Assembly: GCA_964059195.1 (NCBI GenBank)
Contig: CAXKWD010000005.1
Coordinates: 140,641,686 to 140,705,685 of the forward strand
Reading direction: 5' to 3'
Length of the DNA: 64,000 nucleotides
Origin: Ectobius pallidus
Taxonomy: Eukaryota > Arthropoda > Insecta > Blattodea > Ectobiidae
The position numbers and the translations under genes were made by a program. Below, piece by piece: positions 32,716 to 58,619 of the stretch. A model generated the notes under the pieces. It did not search any database. It saw only the letters and a list, made by a program, of their open reading frames with translations, and was not told the origin of the DNA. Position 1 is the stretch's first letter. Each line of letters opens with the position of its first letter.

Positions 32716-33475
32716 GACTATGGCTCAGCCATTTCATAATTACGGGTGGGACATTCTGATATATTAAGAAAACTATTTTTGTTTATTACGTATCATAAAT
32801 AATGAACTAGAACTGGTTCTGCACATTCTGTAAAATTTACTATGCCTTCTCCTCCAAACTACATGGAAAGCATTATTTAAAATTGATTTTAAATATTTAA
32901 AATGTGTTTTTCAAAATCTATTATGGGTGGGACATAATTTGAACAAAGATTTTAATGGTGCACAAACACAATTCTTTTGCTGTTCTGCTATTACTTTAAT
33001 GGTCTTAATTTTGTTATTAATGACGATGTGAGGAATTAAATAAAGATTATAAACTGTTTCCAGATTGTCAGAACATTTACTTAACTCATCAATAATAATT
33101 TAATAAAACTATCACCATTACGGGTGGGACAAAAAGTCACTGTTTATTATCTTACATAGTAACTAACCACACATACTTTTTGAAGTTAATCTTATACGAA
33201 ATTGTACCTTAACATGTGCAAATCAAAACGGACATAGCTGACTACTCTTGACTTGTTGATATTAAAGGGTGTTAAAATCATGCTAAAAATGAAAAAAAAA
33301 AAAACTGCAATGCAATAAATAAGTAAATTTACAGATTTTAAGCATGAAACAACTTCAAATGCACTTAACTCCTTAATTTTCAGTGAATTTGAGGTTTTAA
33401 ACTTATATTTGACCACCCAATTACTGTAATTTTATAACATCTCTCTTTGAGGGAAAAATGTCCATATTTTATGAA
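32716..33475. repeat. Possible DNA-transposon remnant with CAGCCATTTCATAA ends
   Basis: CAGCCATTTCATAA at about 32725 is matched in inverted form (TTATGAAATGGCTG) near 33470. The right terminal sequence with ACATCTCTCTTTGAGGGA recurs at 53671-53720, showing that it belongs to a dispersed family. The internal word GGGTGGGAC occurs three times, near 32745, 32930 and 33121. No target duplication was found. Confidence 0.4.
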
Positions 33476-34643
33476 ATGGCTGGGCTATAAATACTTTTTC
33501 TCACTCTATTTTGCTCTTTTGTTTAACTTCTATCCACATTTCATTTAACTACAGCCTTACTCTTAAGAAAATTTCAGGTCTAAGCACATCTCTCTCTTAC
33601 TTTCATTTTCTACTAGGGAACTTCATAGTTGACACCTTTTCTTTCTCTCTTCTCCCTTGTGTTTACATTGTAATTTTACTTAGCTAAGCTGTTTTACAAA
33701 TAACATATAAGTTCTACTCTATTTTATAGTCTACTAACAACAAATAAAATTCGAATTTTAAACAATTATAAAAAATCACCCATTAGAAGTAATCTTTTAA
33801 GGGTGTTCTCATCTTATACTACAGAAATAACTTCAAATATATTTTTTAATTTAACAGTGTACTTGAAATTCGAAATAATAAGCAAATAGTAAAGAAATTG
33901 CACAGAAAGCTGTAATATTCTTAAGTATAACAATAACTAAAAGGAATCAATTTGTACAGAGGTGTAACGTCAAGAAATGGAATACTGAATTAGAGAGCTA
34001 CACCCCTGTAAATGATGGCATATTATAAGATTAATAAATAAAAAAAATTATGATACTGTGGCATCAACTGGAACTAACAACTTTTAGGTGAACAGAAGTG
34101 AGAACACAAAGAAATATTTACACTATTTTACAAACTATGCAAATGTTACCCTCAAGCAATAAATAGTTTCCTATTGGATAACCAGATATTGAAAGCACAA
34201 AAATCAACAAATAACAAGAGGAAAAGGAATGCTTTGCAATAAATGGCTGCTTAAATAGGTAACAACAAAGCAGGAAAAAACAACAACAAATGGAAGCTCT
34301 TAAACTGGCCATGTCAGTCTGATATGCAGATTCAATGCTTGCTAATTCACTGGATATGCAGTGTTAAAATAAAAAGTAACTGCATGTGGTGACAGTAAAA
34401 CCTCAATAATGTTACATTATGTGATGTTTTCTAAAGCATTTATTATGATTCAATTTCCACTAAATTCCAGACTTCACAAGATTTCATTCAACTTTATACG
34501 ACTATGCCTACGATTCACTTATCTGTGGGTGTTTGCTAGGTAAAAAGTTGTACTAGGAGTCACACATAAGTATATCGCTCACAATAATTTTTTTTCACAG
34601 CCAAATTATTAACAATAGAAAAAAGAGAATAATCAACAACAAC

Positions 34644-34677
<34 letters not shown>

Positions 34678-36490
34678 TACAGTATTTTAAGTGGGATATA
34701 GTGCTTGATATCAACTCAAAGGATTGAGGTTTATGAACTTGATGTAGCAAAAAACCTTCAACTTCTCTGGAATATGCCACGTGCGAGTGATTGTTTTGAT
34801 GAGGGAATTGTTCACGGTAGTGTGGGATGTTAGAAAAAAGCCCCTCTTTGCTAGAACATTAGGACATTACTACTTTTCAAAATGTGGTAGGATATAGAGA
34901 AAAAATAAGGTAGAAATAAACCATGGTTAGAACTTGAGTAATTTTGTAATAACCATGCAATCAGATCAAAGTGTGGAAAATGCTTACAGCAATTACTCAC
35001 TGATTAACATGCTGACTGACTGAATGTAAATGGAGTAAATTTGAAAGCTCAACCCTTCGTTCTTGCTTTAATTATTAATGATTATGCTACCTTTGTATCG
35101 CCAAAATAATACAGTCCATTTGCATTTTCATATAGATCAGTTGATTTTTTTCTTGTAAAACCTTGAATTGAAAGGAAAAGTTTATATTGTTAAGCAAATT
35201 AAAGCATACAAATAAAATACATTCTAAAATTCACACTTGCTCTTTACTCTCATCAATTTAAAAAATTTATATATTTTCCTTTCTGAGATATTGTAATAAA
35301 GAACCAAGATTCCGAAAACTAATTTGTTTCCCACTGTTGTGGTGTGAGGATTTACTGTCAGAGAAAGCACCGGGTGTTAGCACCATCTACATATGTTAGT
35401 TCCAGTTTTACCAACACAAGATCTAACAATACCTGGTCTTGTAAAATTTAATGCCCTACTTAAGTATGTCTCTTTAAACCTCAGCTCATGCAAAAATAAA
35501 AAATGAGTATTTCATGAGTTTTTTTGCATATTTCACACCACACATGAGCTGTAAGTTACATTTAAAGACATTAAACCAAACTGATCAAGTTTGGAGAATG
35601 ATGAATACTTGCTTATATATAATAAAAATCATTATATAAAAAGTGCAATACTGATTAAATTGTTCACAAGACACAGATCAGATCTGCTTGCAGAATGCCC
35701 AACTTAAAAGTTATAATAATTAAAATAAATAAACACTCCACACATCATTACACAGAACCCATTAAACAGGGGTTATGTATGAAATTATGAAAAAAATGCC
35801 CAAACAACTCTGTAACTCTGTGAGTAATGGAAGCAATATTGCAATCAAAACTGGTTATGGTTAAAAGTTAAAAACATTCTTTGGTCCCTAGATAAACAAT
35901 CTCCAATGTTGGGAGATTGACCTATTTGTTTGGTGTGACTGACCAACACAAACAAAAAAACAAAACTGGATCGAAACAGAGGCAGAGATTTTATGACTAG
36001 GCAATTGATATACTGGGATCTCTGCACCTAACAAGTATGATAATTTATTAACAGATTTCAAAGCGAATAAAAAGTTCTGCAGGAATACTGTACTTCAATC
36101 AGCATAAAAATAATTAGTAATATATGGACTTTTTTCAATCCAAAATGTATATGGTAATTAAAAAGAAAAATAACTTTCGTACTGTAGTTTCAAAGTATTT
36201 TGTTTCTGAAATGAATTGTATGAATATACTAACTTAAATGGAAGATAAAATCCTCAAAATTTCATTTCATGGTGTCATGTGCTCAATGTGAAAATTTCAT
36301 TTCAATACATTCGTACAACGATTTCTGTGGGCCATAGCAGATTGTATTGTTATATGAGGGTTACTGTTATATTGAGAGATTGTAATGTACCCATATTAGG
36401 AAGCATGCAGAAAACTCTGTCATCTACAAGATAATTCATGGAGTAAGAAGCCAGATCAATTAACCACAAATTCATTCATTTAAGAGTACC
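33476..36490. other. AT-rich intergenic DNA with an AAT microsatellite
   Basis: No gene recognised. An (AAT)n tract lies at about 34642-34676. A short mitochondrial 16S-like piece is listed separately at 35058-35115. Confidence 0.45.
35058..35115 (-). pseudogene. Short mitochondrial 16S rRNA insertion (numt)
   Basis: TAATGATTATGCTACCTTTG at 35074-35093 is again the reverse complement of the conserved mitochondrial large rRNA motif. It is followed by GTATCGCCAAAATAATACAG, which matches the next conserved stretch with changes. The piece is short, so the confidence is moderate. Confidence 0.55.
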
Positions 36491-36492
36491 AT

Positions 36493-36688
36493 TTATTCAA
36501 AAGTAGTCACACGTTTAAAACACTTTTAGCTCACTTTATGTACCATTACTAGGACATGTTTCAAAAGGTTAGTTAGTGGTCGACCACTAGCCGACGATGG
36601 GAGGGAACTAGCCTATTGAAACATGTCCTAGTAATGGCACGTAAAGTGAGCTAAAAGTGTTTTAAACGTTTGACTACTTTTGAATAAT
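36493..36688. mobile_element. Palindrome with hammerhead-like core, degenerate
   Basis: Arms of about 82 bases (36493-36574 and 36607-36688) are inverted copies, with landmarks CATTACTAGGACATGTTTCA and AGCTAAAAGTGTTTTAAACG. On the plus strand CCGACGA (36591-36597) plus an extra U, GAAAC (36618-36622) and GUC (36625-36627) are arranged as in a hammerhead. Stem I is ACUAG (36586-36590) with CUAGU (36628-36632). The U4 to C change in the core and a weak stem II suggest it is inactive. Confidence 0.5.
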
Positions 36689-37774
36689 TAGTAAAGCTTC
36701 ACTGTCTAAAAAACTTCATTCTAAACTTTGTAAGAGTACCATAATAATTTTGTTTTAAAATTGATTGAATTCCAACAAACAGAGGTCATAACTACTGAAA
36801 AATGATTAGGAAGATTAGTTTAACTTCGTTGATCACTCTAAGCTTTGAGTCTATCATATGTCAGAAATTTCAACTTCAGACACAGTGAAAAGAGAGGAGA
36901 AAGAGCAAGTTCATCACATACCAAAGACATAAGTAAAACAATATGCTTGGTATGGTGTTTTAAGTGTACATGCTGTAGCAACCGAACTCACTAATATGTT
37001 TTGCACAGGTAATTAACCCTATTCTCAACCTTCTATTGAACCTTTCTCTTGTGAATTTTATAACAAAAGTGGTAACAGGCTTGCAGAAAACAACTGGTGG
37101 ATCAGAAGGTTAAGATTCCACAGAGCTACGTTATTGGTCAACAGTAACAATTCGTGTTTTAAAGTATTGTTGTAAAAGGGTATTTCTAAAATAGCTTTAT
37201 TGTTGTAGTGAGTGTAATTTAACATGATTAAGTTATGACATTAGCCAGGACCAAAAAGAAATATCGCTAAATGCAGGTTTATTGTTATATTGATCTTCAT
37301 TATAGAGAGGTTCGACTGTACTACATATCGAAGCTCCCAGAATACTGAAAACCCATGACTTTCAAAATCTTTCAGATTCTTTTTATTAATACAGTACAAC
37401 TCCTTGCACAATTTCTCAAAGAAAGATGTACATGACTCCATGTTTCCTTGCCAGTGAATTAAACTTGCCATTCTTATAATGATCACCTAGAACATCAGAC
37501 ATACATCCTGTTACTTCTACCTGTGGGAGTATTTAAATGCTATCATGTACTTAACCCACAGCCAGGAGATTTCCTGGAGTTGCAACACGGATTTTGTTTC
37601 CTACAGTCTTTGGAGCCCACTCATTACTACAGGAGCCTGATTAGTGATTTCATACAGTAAAAGTTGTCTGCATTGAGTACATATGAAAATGAAATGGAAA
37701 TTTAGAGTTTTTCTTTCTAATCTGATATACTTTATTCCTGTTTTACTATTTTAAATGTAATTGTCACTGAAAAT

Positions 37775-38641
37775 TACATGAGAATATTTAGGGGAAAAAT
37801 TTCTCCAAGACTGGGATTTAGCTTTCTGTGCCAGTGCTGTACCAACTAAGTTAGCCTGAGTTTGATTAACAATGTTCTTGGTGGTCGACCTCACTGAAAG
37901 ACATTTATGTCAAATTTATGTCAAATACAGTAATGTGAGGCACATTAATTTAGTGATTTTGTGACCGAAGGGTGATTATCAGGGCCCGGATTCTGATGAC
38001 CTAAAATTGTTTGAAAAATGACCTATAAAATGACCCTAAATTTTAAAGAAAATGACTCAATAATTATAAAAAATGACCTAAAAACTGATATTTTATTTAT
38101 AAAAAATTATTATAGTACACAAAAATAATACAAAATTTTGGCGATTCTTTGATTCTCATTTCCGACTGAGACATGACAACACTTAACGCCGAATTTTTCC
38201 TTCTTGCATTAAACAAACTAAACTTCAAAGATAGCACCACTAGCGATGAAAAAAAAAGTTAATACTCTCAATGTAAATACATGAAAATGACTAAATAAGG
38301 AAGCAAATGACATGAAAATGACAAAATAATGACCTAAAATTGAAATAAATGCCCTAAAAATATAAAATTGCATAAAATGACAAAAAATGACCTAATAAAA
38401 ATGCATTTCTGTAATCTAGAGGCCATGATTAGGACTTATCCACAAGTTGGCAATGTCTCTGCAGCATCAATAAAAAGATGACATGTCAATAGAATCCGAG
38501 CCCTGGTGATTATAGTAAAGAAATTTCATCCGTGTCTACAAAATGAACTCACGCTAGCTCACTTGGTAAAGCACCAGCACGAAAAGTCAAAGGTGACAGG
38601 TTCGAATCCCAGTATCAGAGGAATTCTTCTTCTAAAATATT
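37775..38641. mobile_element. Degenerate inverted tRNA-like repeat (locus 3), split by a hAT MITE
   Basis: The left part (about 37775-37979) carries a decayed minus-strand tRNA-like module with AATTTCTCCAAGACTGGGAT and GTACCAACTAAGTTAGCC. The right part (about 38514-38641) has a decayed plus-strand module with GCTAGCTCACTTGGTAAAGC and GGTTCGAATCCCAGTATCAG. The order minus then plus is the same as at loci 1 and 2. The spacer also keeps TGTGAGGCACATTAA and TTTGTGACCG from the family. The centre is occupied by the MITE 37980-38505. Confidence 0.65.
37980..38505. mobile_element. hAT-like MITE, 526 bp
   Basis: The left end CAGGGCCCGGATTCTGA and the right end TAGAATCCGAGCCCTG are inverted repeats with one or two mismatches. 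The 8-bp duplication GTGATTAT lies at 37972-37979 and 38506-38513. The interior repeats words of the ATGACCTAAAA type. There is no coding content. Confidence 0.9.
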
Positions 38642-41525
38642 CTTAAATATGATTTTCTAAAACTGCAACTACATCTTTTTTTATTCAATCAGCATAATGA
38701 AGTACAGTCCCCTGTGCTTGTGTTGGTCTGTGTGACCGATGTTACAATCCGGGTGGCTGTTGCACAAAGCACATTTACTTATATGTTAGATCCATAAAAT
38801 AACTTGGTTTGAGCAATGTGTCAATGCTTAATGCAAACGTTCTATCAAAAAGAAACAACCACATGAGCCCACACTCTGAAGCACTGGTTAAACATTCAGT
38901 AAGACATGGGGCTTGTAAGCAAACGTGCCCCTGCTAATTATTATTCGACAATCCTCACACTAAAAGGGCACTGCCATGCATAAGGACTGCAAGTGAATCC
39001 TTTAATTCCATGGCTCTAATGAGTCATTCCATGCCAAACCATCTCAGCTTCCAACTAAACTATGTTAGATTTTTTAAATTATGGTAGGATAAGGACAGAA
39101 AGGAACTTCCATATTAAAGGATTTATGATAATTATAAAGTGGACTAGTTCAGCTACCAGGCTTTACAAAATGCTCATAACTTGCATCTTACAGTGATACA
39201 ATCTTGATGTGTTTCAAAGCTAAGGATTCAATAATTTAATTAATAAGATAACATTTTAAATTTATTCCAAGTTAAAGATTTGATTTTTCTTCGAGAATAT
39301 CTAAAAGGTGATCATTTAATTTCTCTTATGAGGAAAAAAATTACAAACTAAGAAACCTTAAGAGCTGATGGTCAACTTATATACACTTTAAGCTCCACTT
39401 ACGTCACATTCATTCCCCAAAACTAGTCCAGGAAAGAATGTGACGTAAGTAGAGCTTAAAGTGTATATAAGTTGACCATCAGCTCTTAAGATTCATTAGT
39501 TTCACTGTTTATATCACTTCCCGCGTTTATTGTTTTATTTAAACTAAAAAATATTTATCTTCAAATATATTCTATTGTAAATGACTTTAAGAGCAAGAAG
39601 AGAAAGAAGACGAACAGCAGCAATAACATCAACAGTGGTAGGCCTAGCAGTGTTAGTAGTAGTGATGGTAATAATAATAACAAAAAATAACAATAATCTT
39701 CATAATAATAGTTAACATACTTGCACCTATATCTGACCTCAGTTAGAATTGGTTATGAATCAAATTCATAATGAAGTAGTCACATGATTTTTGTGGTCAT
39801 TTCTTGAATGCAAGTAATCGAGATCAAGTAATTAGTTGCAAATAACCCCCCTACTCTAAGTATTTGATACTTCAGACATGAAAAGCACTTTAAATTTCAG
39901 AAATGAAACAATTTCAGGACTGAACTTGTAATAGGCATTATTCAAACTATGAAAATGTACTTTTACAGAAAATCTCATAGAAGAAATGTCACTGATTTGA
40001 AAGTGTACTCTCATTCCTCCATTTAAATTACATCAGATCGTACTGGCCCATCATCTGAAGCATCAACAACTTCTGAGACGTTTTTAGTCATAGTATGGGA
40101 GTAATACCTAATACAGGTTTGAAGTGAAGATGATTATTTGTCATGGGCACTAAAAATAGCAGAACTTGCCACTTAGCCTTTTTCTCTGCTACTGACGTAT
40201 AAATTTGTCGCAGCAAGAAACTGCATAAAAACAGAATTATGAAATTAATAGTGTAATGATTTATGCTAAAATGTAAGGATTTTTAATCAAGTGTTATGGT
40301 CGTCATTCTTGGTAACCAACTATTTCACTGAAATGTTTTATATTGATTTCAAACTTATAATTCACTGATGATTTCACTTGATCATTGCTTAAATTGATAT
40401 GTAAATTCAGTTCTGAAAGGGTTAAATACTTGCTGTGGAAGCGAGGAATGAAAGTATTTGAGTGCATAGTTTTAAAACCCTCATGTATCAAACGTGGAAT
40501 AATATAGCTTTAACTCTATACATTTACAATTGTCTATTTGTCCCTGAAGTCATTCCAAGATAAAACTTAAACAAAAAAGAGAATGTATATATTTTATTTA
40601 AGAAGTTAAAAGATCAGTATTTAGATACTGAAGGTCAAAGGAATCTCCCAGTGTTAGTAGAATAAAAAGGTAATTGATATCAAATAAAACTAAATTCCAT
40701 TAGCTTCAAAACAAGCTATTAGAGAAGTTTTTACCTGAATCTGAAGCTGATTATGAATTCATTTTGTTCATCAAGCAGGCAAACATCTGGCATTTTTATT
40801 CATGTTGGCAACCCTCCTGTATGAATATTAAGCATTACTGAGGGTTAGGATTTTAAAATGTAAGTTATTTTCTGTCCTCTACAATTCTACCAATTTTCAT
40901 GAAAATATCTTATGGTTGTTGAAAAGTCTACTTTTCTTGTGATGATTCGACATGGAATATGACTGTAACTAAACTGAACAACTTTTAATAGAAAAATCAA
41001 TCTTGCAACACTAATCTAAATATTTCCCATCCCATTCTCAAGACATTAGGAACTCTATTATGAGAACATTAAAGAACTCCACCAGTTATTAAAATCTCAT
41101 GTAAACGTTTGAATTTTTCTACCATATTAACAACAACATTTTTTTTGAAGAATTAATAAACATAAAGATTAAGTTTGATACAAAATTTTACAAACCTTAA
41201 CAAAGTACTCCATTGTATAAATACCAACATCTACATGCCAACAACATTCTGTAAGTACAAAATATTCGATAACACAAAACTCAAAAGCTGGCTGAATGAA
41301 CAACCTCTCTGTTGTTCGTAATATCAATAGGGAAATAAAAAACATAATCTCACAAAACTGAAATCCCTTCCCTCCCCAGAAACTACAGTATTAACTAACA
41401 GTTTAACCATTCCTCATGGTTAGTTATATAAAAAAAATAGTACAAAATGTTATTGTGCTCTTGGTGGAGTAGTTCAGTCATTAGCTAACAGTGGTAAGAA
41501 TTCCCTAGTCATACAGCATTCGATG
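38642..41525. other. AT-rich region, probably FoxJ 3' UTR in its right part
   Basis: This lies downstream of the FoxJ stop codon on the minus strand. Without transcripts the UTR length is unknown. One minus-strand AATAAA is at 40598-40593, about 930 bases past the stop, and others are possible. No coding sequence was recognised. A perfect-looking hairpin at 39357-39490 is listed separately. Confidence 0.4.
39357..39490. repeat. 60-bp-arm hairpin
   Basis: The arms 39357-39416 and 39431-39490 are inverted copies with two mismatches, separated by 14 bases. They start CTTAAGAGCTGATGGTCAAC and include TATATACACTTTAAGCTC. No hammerhead or tRNA-like motif was found inside. It could be a tiny foldback insertion. 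Confidence 0.75.
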
Positions 41526-54391
<12,866 letters not shown>

Positions 54392-56085
54392 CGCCTCTCC
54401 TTACATGGCAATACCCCCTGCATAACAACTCCCCCCTAAAAATGTAATAAACAACAAGATTTACACACTTATTCACTATAGTACACTCAAAAACTATAAT
54501 TAGGCCAACCTGTTATCTCGCGAAACATAACCTAACAAATATTAGCATACAGAACTTCATAATGAAAGTTATTTTATGATAGTTCACAAGTTTAAAGCAA
54601 GCACTTTGAGTTTTTTTTCACTTTACCACTCCATTCTTAACCCTTCAACATAAAAGCAATGTATGTTTTAACTCTGGGCTGGGCAAACGAAACCCTTATA
54701 AATGTGATACTCACTACAGTAAGTAAAGTCTTATTCTAGTTCAGTGGACTATTTCATTGAATGAATACTATACCTTATTTCTCTGTAGCTACATGGAAGA
54801 ATTTTAATTTGAAATTTTGGTTAATTTCGTACCCAATGACCAATATTTGACAGCTGAGCGAATAATCGCACATTCTCATTAGAAGCCACGTTTAGAGTCT
54901 TCGAGACATCTAGTGGCAAACATGGCACACTTCATGCGATGGCGGATTATTTGAAAGAAACTTATATACCACAAAATTTATTTATGCTGCCTACATTTAT
55001 ACAATTGAAATCGTAAAGTTGCAAATGCCTATTCCTTGACTTAGAAAAGGAAATTAGATCATATTAATATCTGTGGGAAATTAAATTCCTTTTCATGCCA
55101 AGACTACTAGATCTGTATTAACGCGTGTCCATGTTCAGACTTCGCATTCTTTGAAGGTTCTAGAGTGTAATTAAATTACATAGCAGTAAAGGATGAAGGG
55201 TTATTGTGGGACAAGAATTAAAAAATTTAAATATAGCACAGCTTAATAAAAATTATACATAACAAAAATTATTTTCAGTAGGGCTCAAAACTTTTGGTGG
55301 CTTATCTACTAATATGGCAGAACTGAAAAACAACAGTGTGGCATCGCCTCAGACAAACAATATGGCTTGCACTGAAGTAAATATCATACTGTAGACATAT
55401 TGAAGGTATTTTGAGTACAGCTTTACTTTACCCTAAACATATACAAGAAAAAACATATTTTTACACTCTAGCAGTTCCTATTTTATCACTCATTAATTTA
55501 AAACTAACTTTTGTGACTTTTAGAAATAATCTCTCAGTTAGAGTTATTCTTGTTATATTAATAAACTAAACTCTTCCGTACTATATCCCATAGGTGGACA
55601 TGGGCCCACCATCCAACTGCTGTAATCATCTATATCCATCTTTTGCTTTCACTGACAGATGGCAGGTTTGGGGGCATGTGGTCAGGATGCTAACTCCAAC
55701 AGCTGTTATTAATGGTTTTCTGGACCACAGCCACTATTTTCTTAGTAGTTCCTTACTTGTCTTGATGAGGCCCAGTGCACCCTGTTCTTGGTCCCTATCC
55801 TCTGGAAAATCTGATGAGATACAGAGGGTCAAACTTGGGCCAAAAATTTCAATTAAATTTAATAATTAAGAAGCTTTTTCAGCTTGAGCTACTGAGTTGG
55901 TTACTGGTACTGAGGTACTGAGGGTAAAACTTGGGCCCAAAATTTCAATTGAATCTAATAATTAACAAGTTTTTTCTGCTATGAGTTTTTGTCAGTGATA
56001 TTAAATTATGTAGCCATTTACAGTTTTCCTTCAAATGTTTACCATAAACTGAATTCAAGGCACCCAATGAAAAAAAATAAAAAAA

Positions 56086-56087
<2 letters not shown>

Positions 56088-56151
<64 letters not shown>

Positions 56152-56178
56152 TATTATTATTATTATTATTATTATTAT
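56088..56178. repeat. (AAT)n-(ATT)n compound microsatellite
   Basis: About 21 AAT repeats switch at 56150/56151 into about 9 ATT repeats, making a self-complementary tract. Confidence 0.95.
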
Positions 56179-57597
56179 AAAAATAAAACAATAACAACAG
56201 TATTTTTTTTAGACAGTTTAAATTAAAAGTAGAACTTCTAACACAAGACACAAACAGTAAAAGTTTATCCCACTAGTGCTATAAAATCTTTATGCCACTC
56301 CATCGTAACCACCTTTGGTTTCAGTCACATGGAAAATAATTTTTAGTTAAGAATATTGCATATGAACATTAAAAAGACTTGGTAAGAATTGAAAATTCAC
56401 TACGCCTTTTGAAATGTTAAATTTCCTACAGTAGTTGCAAAATTGCTCATAGAATTGCTACACTCATCCTTATGGGCTCATTTTGCATAGATACCTACTT
56501 GTAAAATGAAATCTCTTTTTTACATTTGTATCATAAATAACTTGGCCTACCACCCGACTGCTGCGTCATCTACCCAAATCCCTCCATGGATGTAGCGCCA
56601 TGGAGTTTTGTTTAGTTTATCATAAATAACTATTATATTTGACTAGGTCCAAAATAGTGCAAGTCTCATGTTGGGTTACGCAATCCACTGAAATGCACTA
56701 ATTTGTCTTAGTCCTTCTATTCAATGATTAAATTTCAAAGTACTGAGAAACAAAATAACCAAATCAGGTTTTACAAATAACAATTGAAGGAACTAGGAAT
56801 TCCTTCACATTTCACCGATCTCAGTCGATGATATTTTCTGAAAGGTGAAAAGCATTCTGCAGTTTAAGGTCTGCAACTGTATTTAGCTACCTCAATTACT
56901 TCCATCTCTCGCTGAAGGTTCAAGTGAAAGAATACCCAAATGGAAGAAGAATTTCAGTATTTATCTTACCTATATTAAAGTAGGTATTGAAAACGCTGTC
57001 CTATCTGATCTATATGTGGCTTATCTAACAATGACGTATACATTTTATATGAGCAGAACATAACTTTTAAATCTCTTCCATGCTGGTGAGCTAAACGGCT
57101 AATTAACAGCTTAGGAAGTTGGGATTTCTCAAACATCAGTGTTAAGGGGATTTAGAAGTATGAAATTCCATCTAAACAAAATGTATACATCCTTGTCAGA
57201 TACACATAGATCAGATGGAAAGAAAACTGAAATTGTTCTTTTCATTTGGGTATTCTCTTACTTGATTCTTTGGCAGGTGATGGAAGTGGCGGAGGTATCT
57301 AAAAACTGTCATATAATCAACCACCTGATTTCCAGTGAAGGCCACATGCTTTACATGGTAGAAGTGTAGGGGCTTTACATTTGATTCCCACTGTATATTG
57401 ACATGTAGAACATAAGATACAATAATATGCAATTTAGAACTTATGGGAGAATTTTATACCCCCCTGAACTCTTTTACTGAATAAAAACATTTGATTTGGT
57501 TTGAAGTGTTGATATTTTGAAATATTATTTATGTCATTTGACAGTAATGTGTAGAGTGATATGCCTGAACTGAAAACATTATTGTTCCATAGTGTTG

Positions 57598-57672
57598 TGG
57601 CGGCAGCAATCACAGTCCGCCGCGATGCAGAAACCCGCATCATTGGCCAACTCTTGCATGGGACTCACTGTA
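57598..57672. repeat. Solo right end of the TACAGTGAGTC mariner-type family
   Basis: It contains GATGCAGAAACCCGCATCAT, TTGGCCAACTCTTGCATGGG and ACTCACTGTA, closely matching the right terminus of the element at 46165-46860. No matching left end was found nearby. Confidence 0.65.
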
Positions 57673-58619
57673 GCTAGGGTAAAGTTTTTGAGGGGACAAA
57701 TCAAATTTCAGAGGGGGTCATTAGGTTTAGCATGTTATATATAAAACCACCCAAAACAAAATTAATTGATAATCATAAGTAAGGAGATAACCACTTCACC
57801 AGATATATAATAATTATACAATGCACAATATACATATAAAATACATGATATAGTCAGTGGTCTCATCGTTATAGTACGGTAGGTACATATCTGTACTTAT
57901 TGACGTTATAACCTAGCTCATAATCTACCACAGAAAACAATATCACAGATAAAAGTTGATGTACTGTACATTTCAAAAGTTATTTAAAGAAAATTTCCGA
58001 AATACTGATTGAATAGGTTTTTATGATCTTAAATGCTAAAAATAAGAAAATGTTTTGGGGAGGAAGTGCCCCCTCTAATCCACATTAACCCAGTGCATGT
58101 TTTGCAATGCAACATTCTGCTTGAGTCTGTCATTCTGTACAATCCAGAATAAAATATTATAAAAATGGAACATGTTTCTGTTTCCCTTCATAAGTTCATA
58201 GAATACAAATTTTCAGCATTACCTTTCTACTGAAGGGATGTAAAACAATGGTCCCATCTCCTAGACTGGCAGCACATTAAGTTAAATAATTCTGGTATCC
58301 CATTTGAGGCTGTCTGAGCAAAATTAATAGCTGTTTCTTTTCTAACTTAAATTGTTCCTCCTTATCTTTCCTTGTTCTTCCAGACAATGGTCCAACCCCT
58401 CAACTCCTTTGAGGTTTAAATGAACTGTAGAATCTATTGGTTAGAAAGGTCTCGTTAGAAGCCTGGGGACAAGAGCTTAAGCTGCAAGGCCGTCAATCAT
58501 ACTTATTCACATTTTTAGAAAAAGGAGAATAATTCTTTTAAAATTTTTTTTGTTTATTTTTATATTCACTTGTTATGATCCCATGAATTCAATGTACTCG
58601 CAGAATGAATTTTGAACAT

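Larger units (their letters stand above)
54392..58600. other. FoxJ2/3-SSR3 divergent intergenic region
   Basis: This separates the divergent FoxJ2/3 and SSR3 start codons. It contains an (AAT)n tract at 56088-56150 running directly into (ATT)n at 56151-56178, which can fold back on itself. A decayed SINE tail lies at about 56541-56620, and the right end of the TACAGTGAGTC mariner-type family at about 57598-57672. No gene recognised. The FoxJ2/3 promoter must lie near its right-hand start but is not distinctive. Confidence 0.5.
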
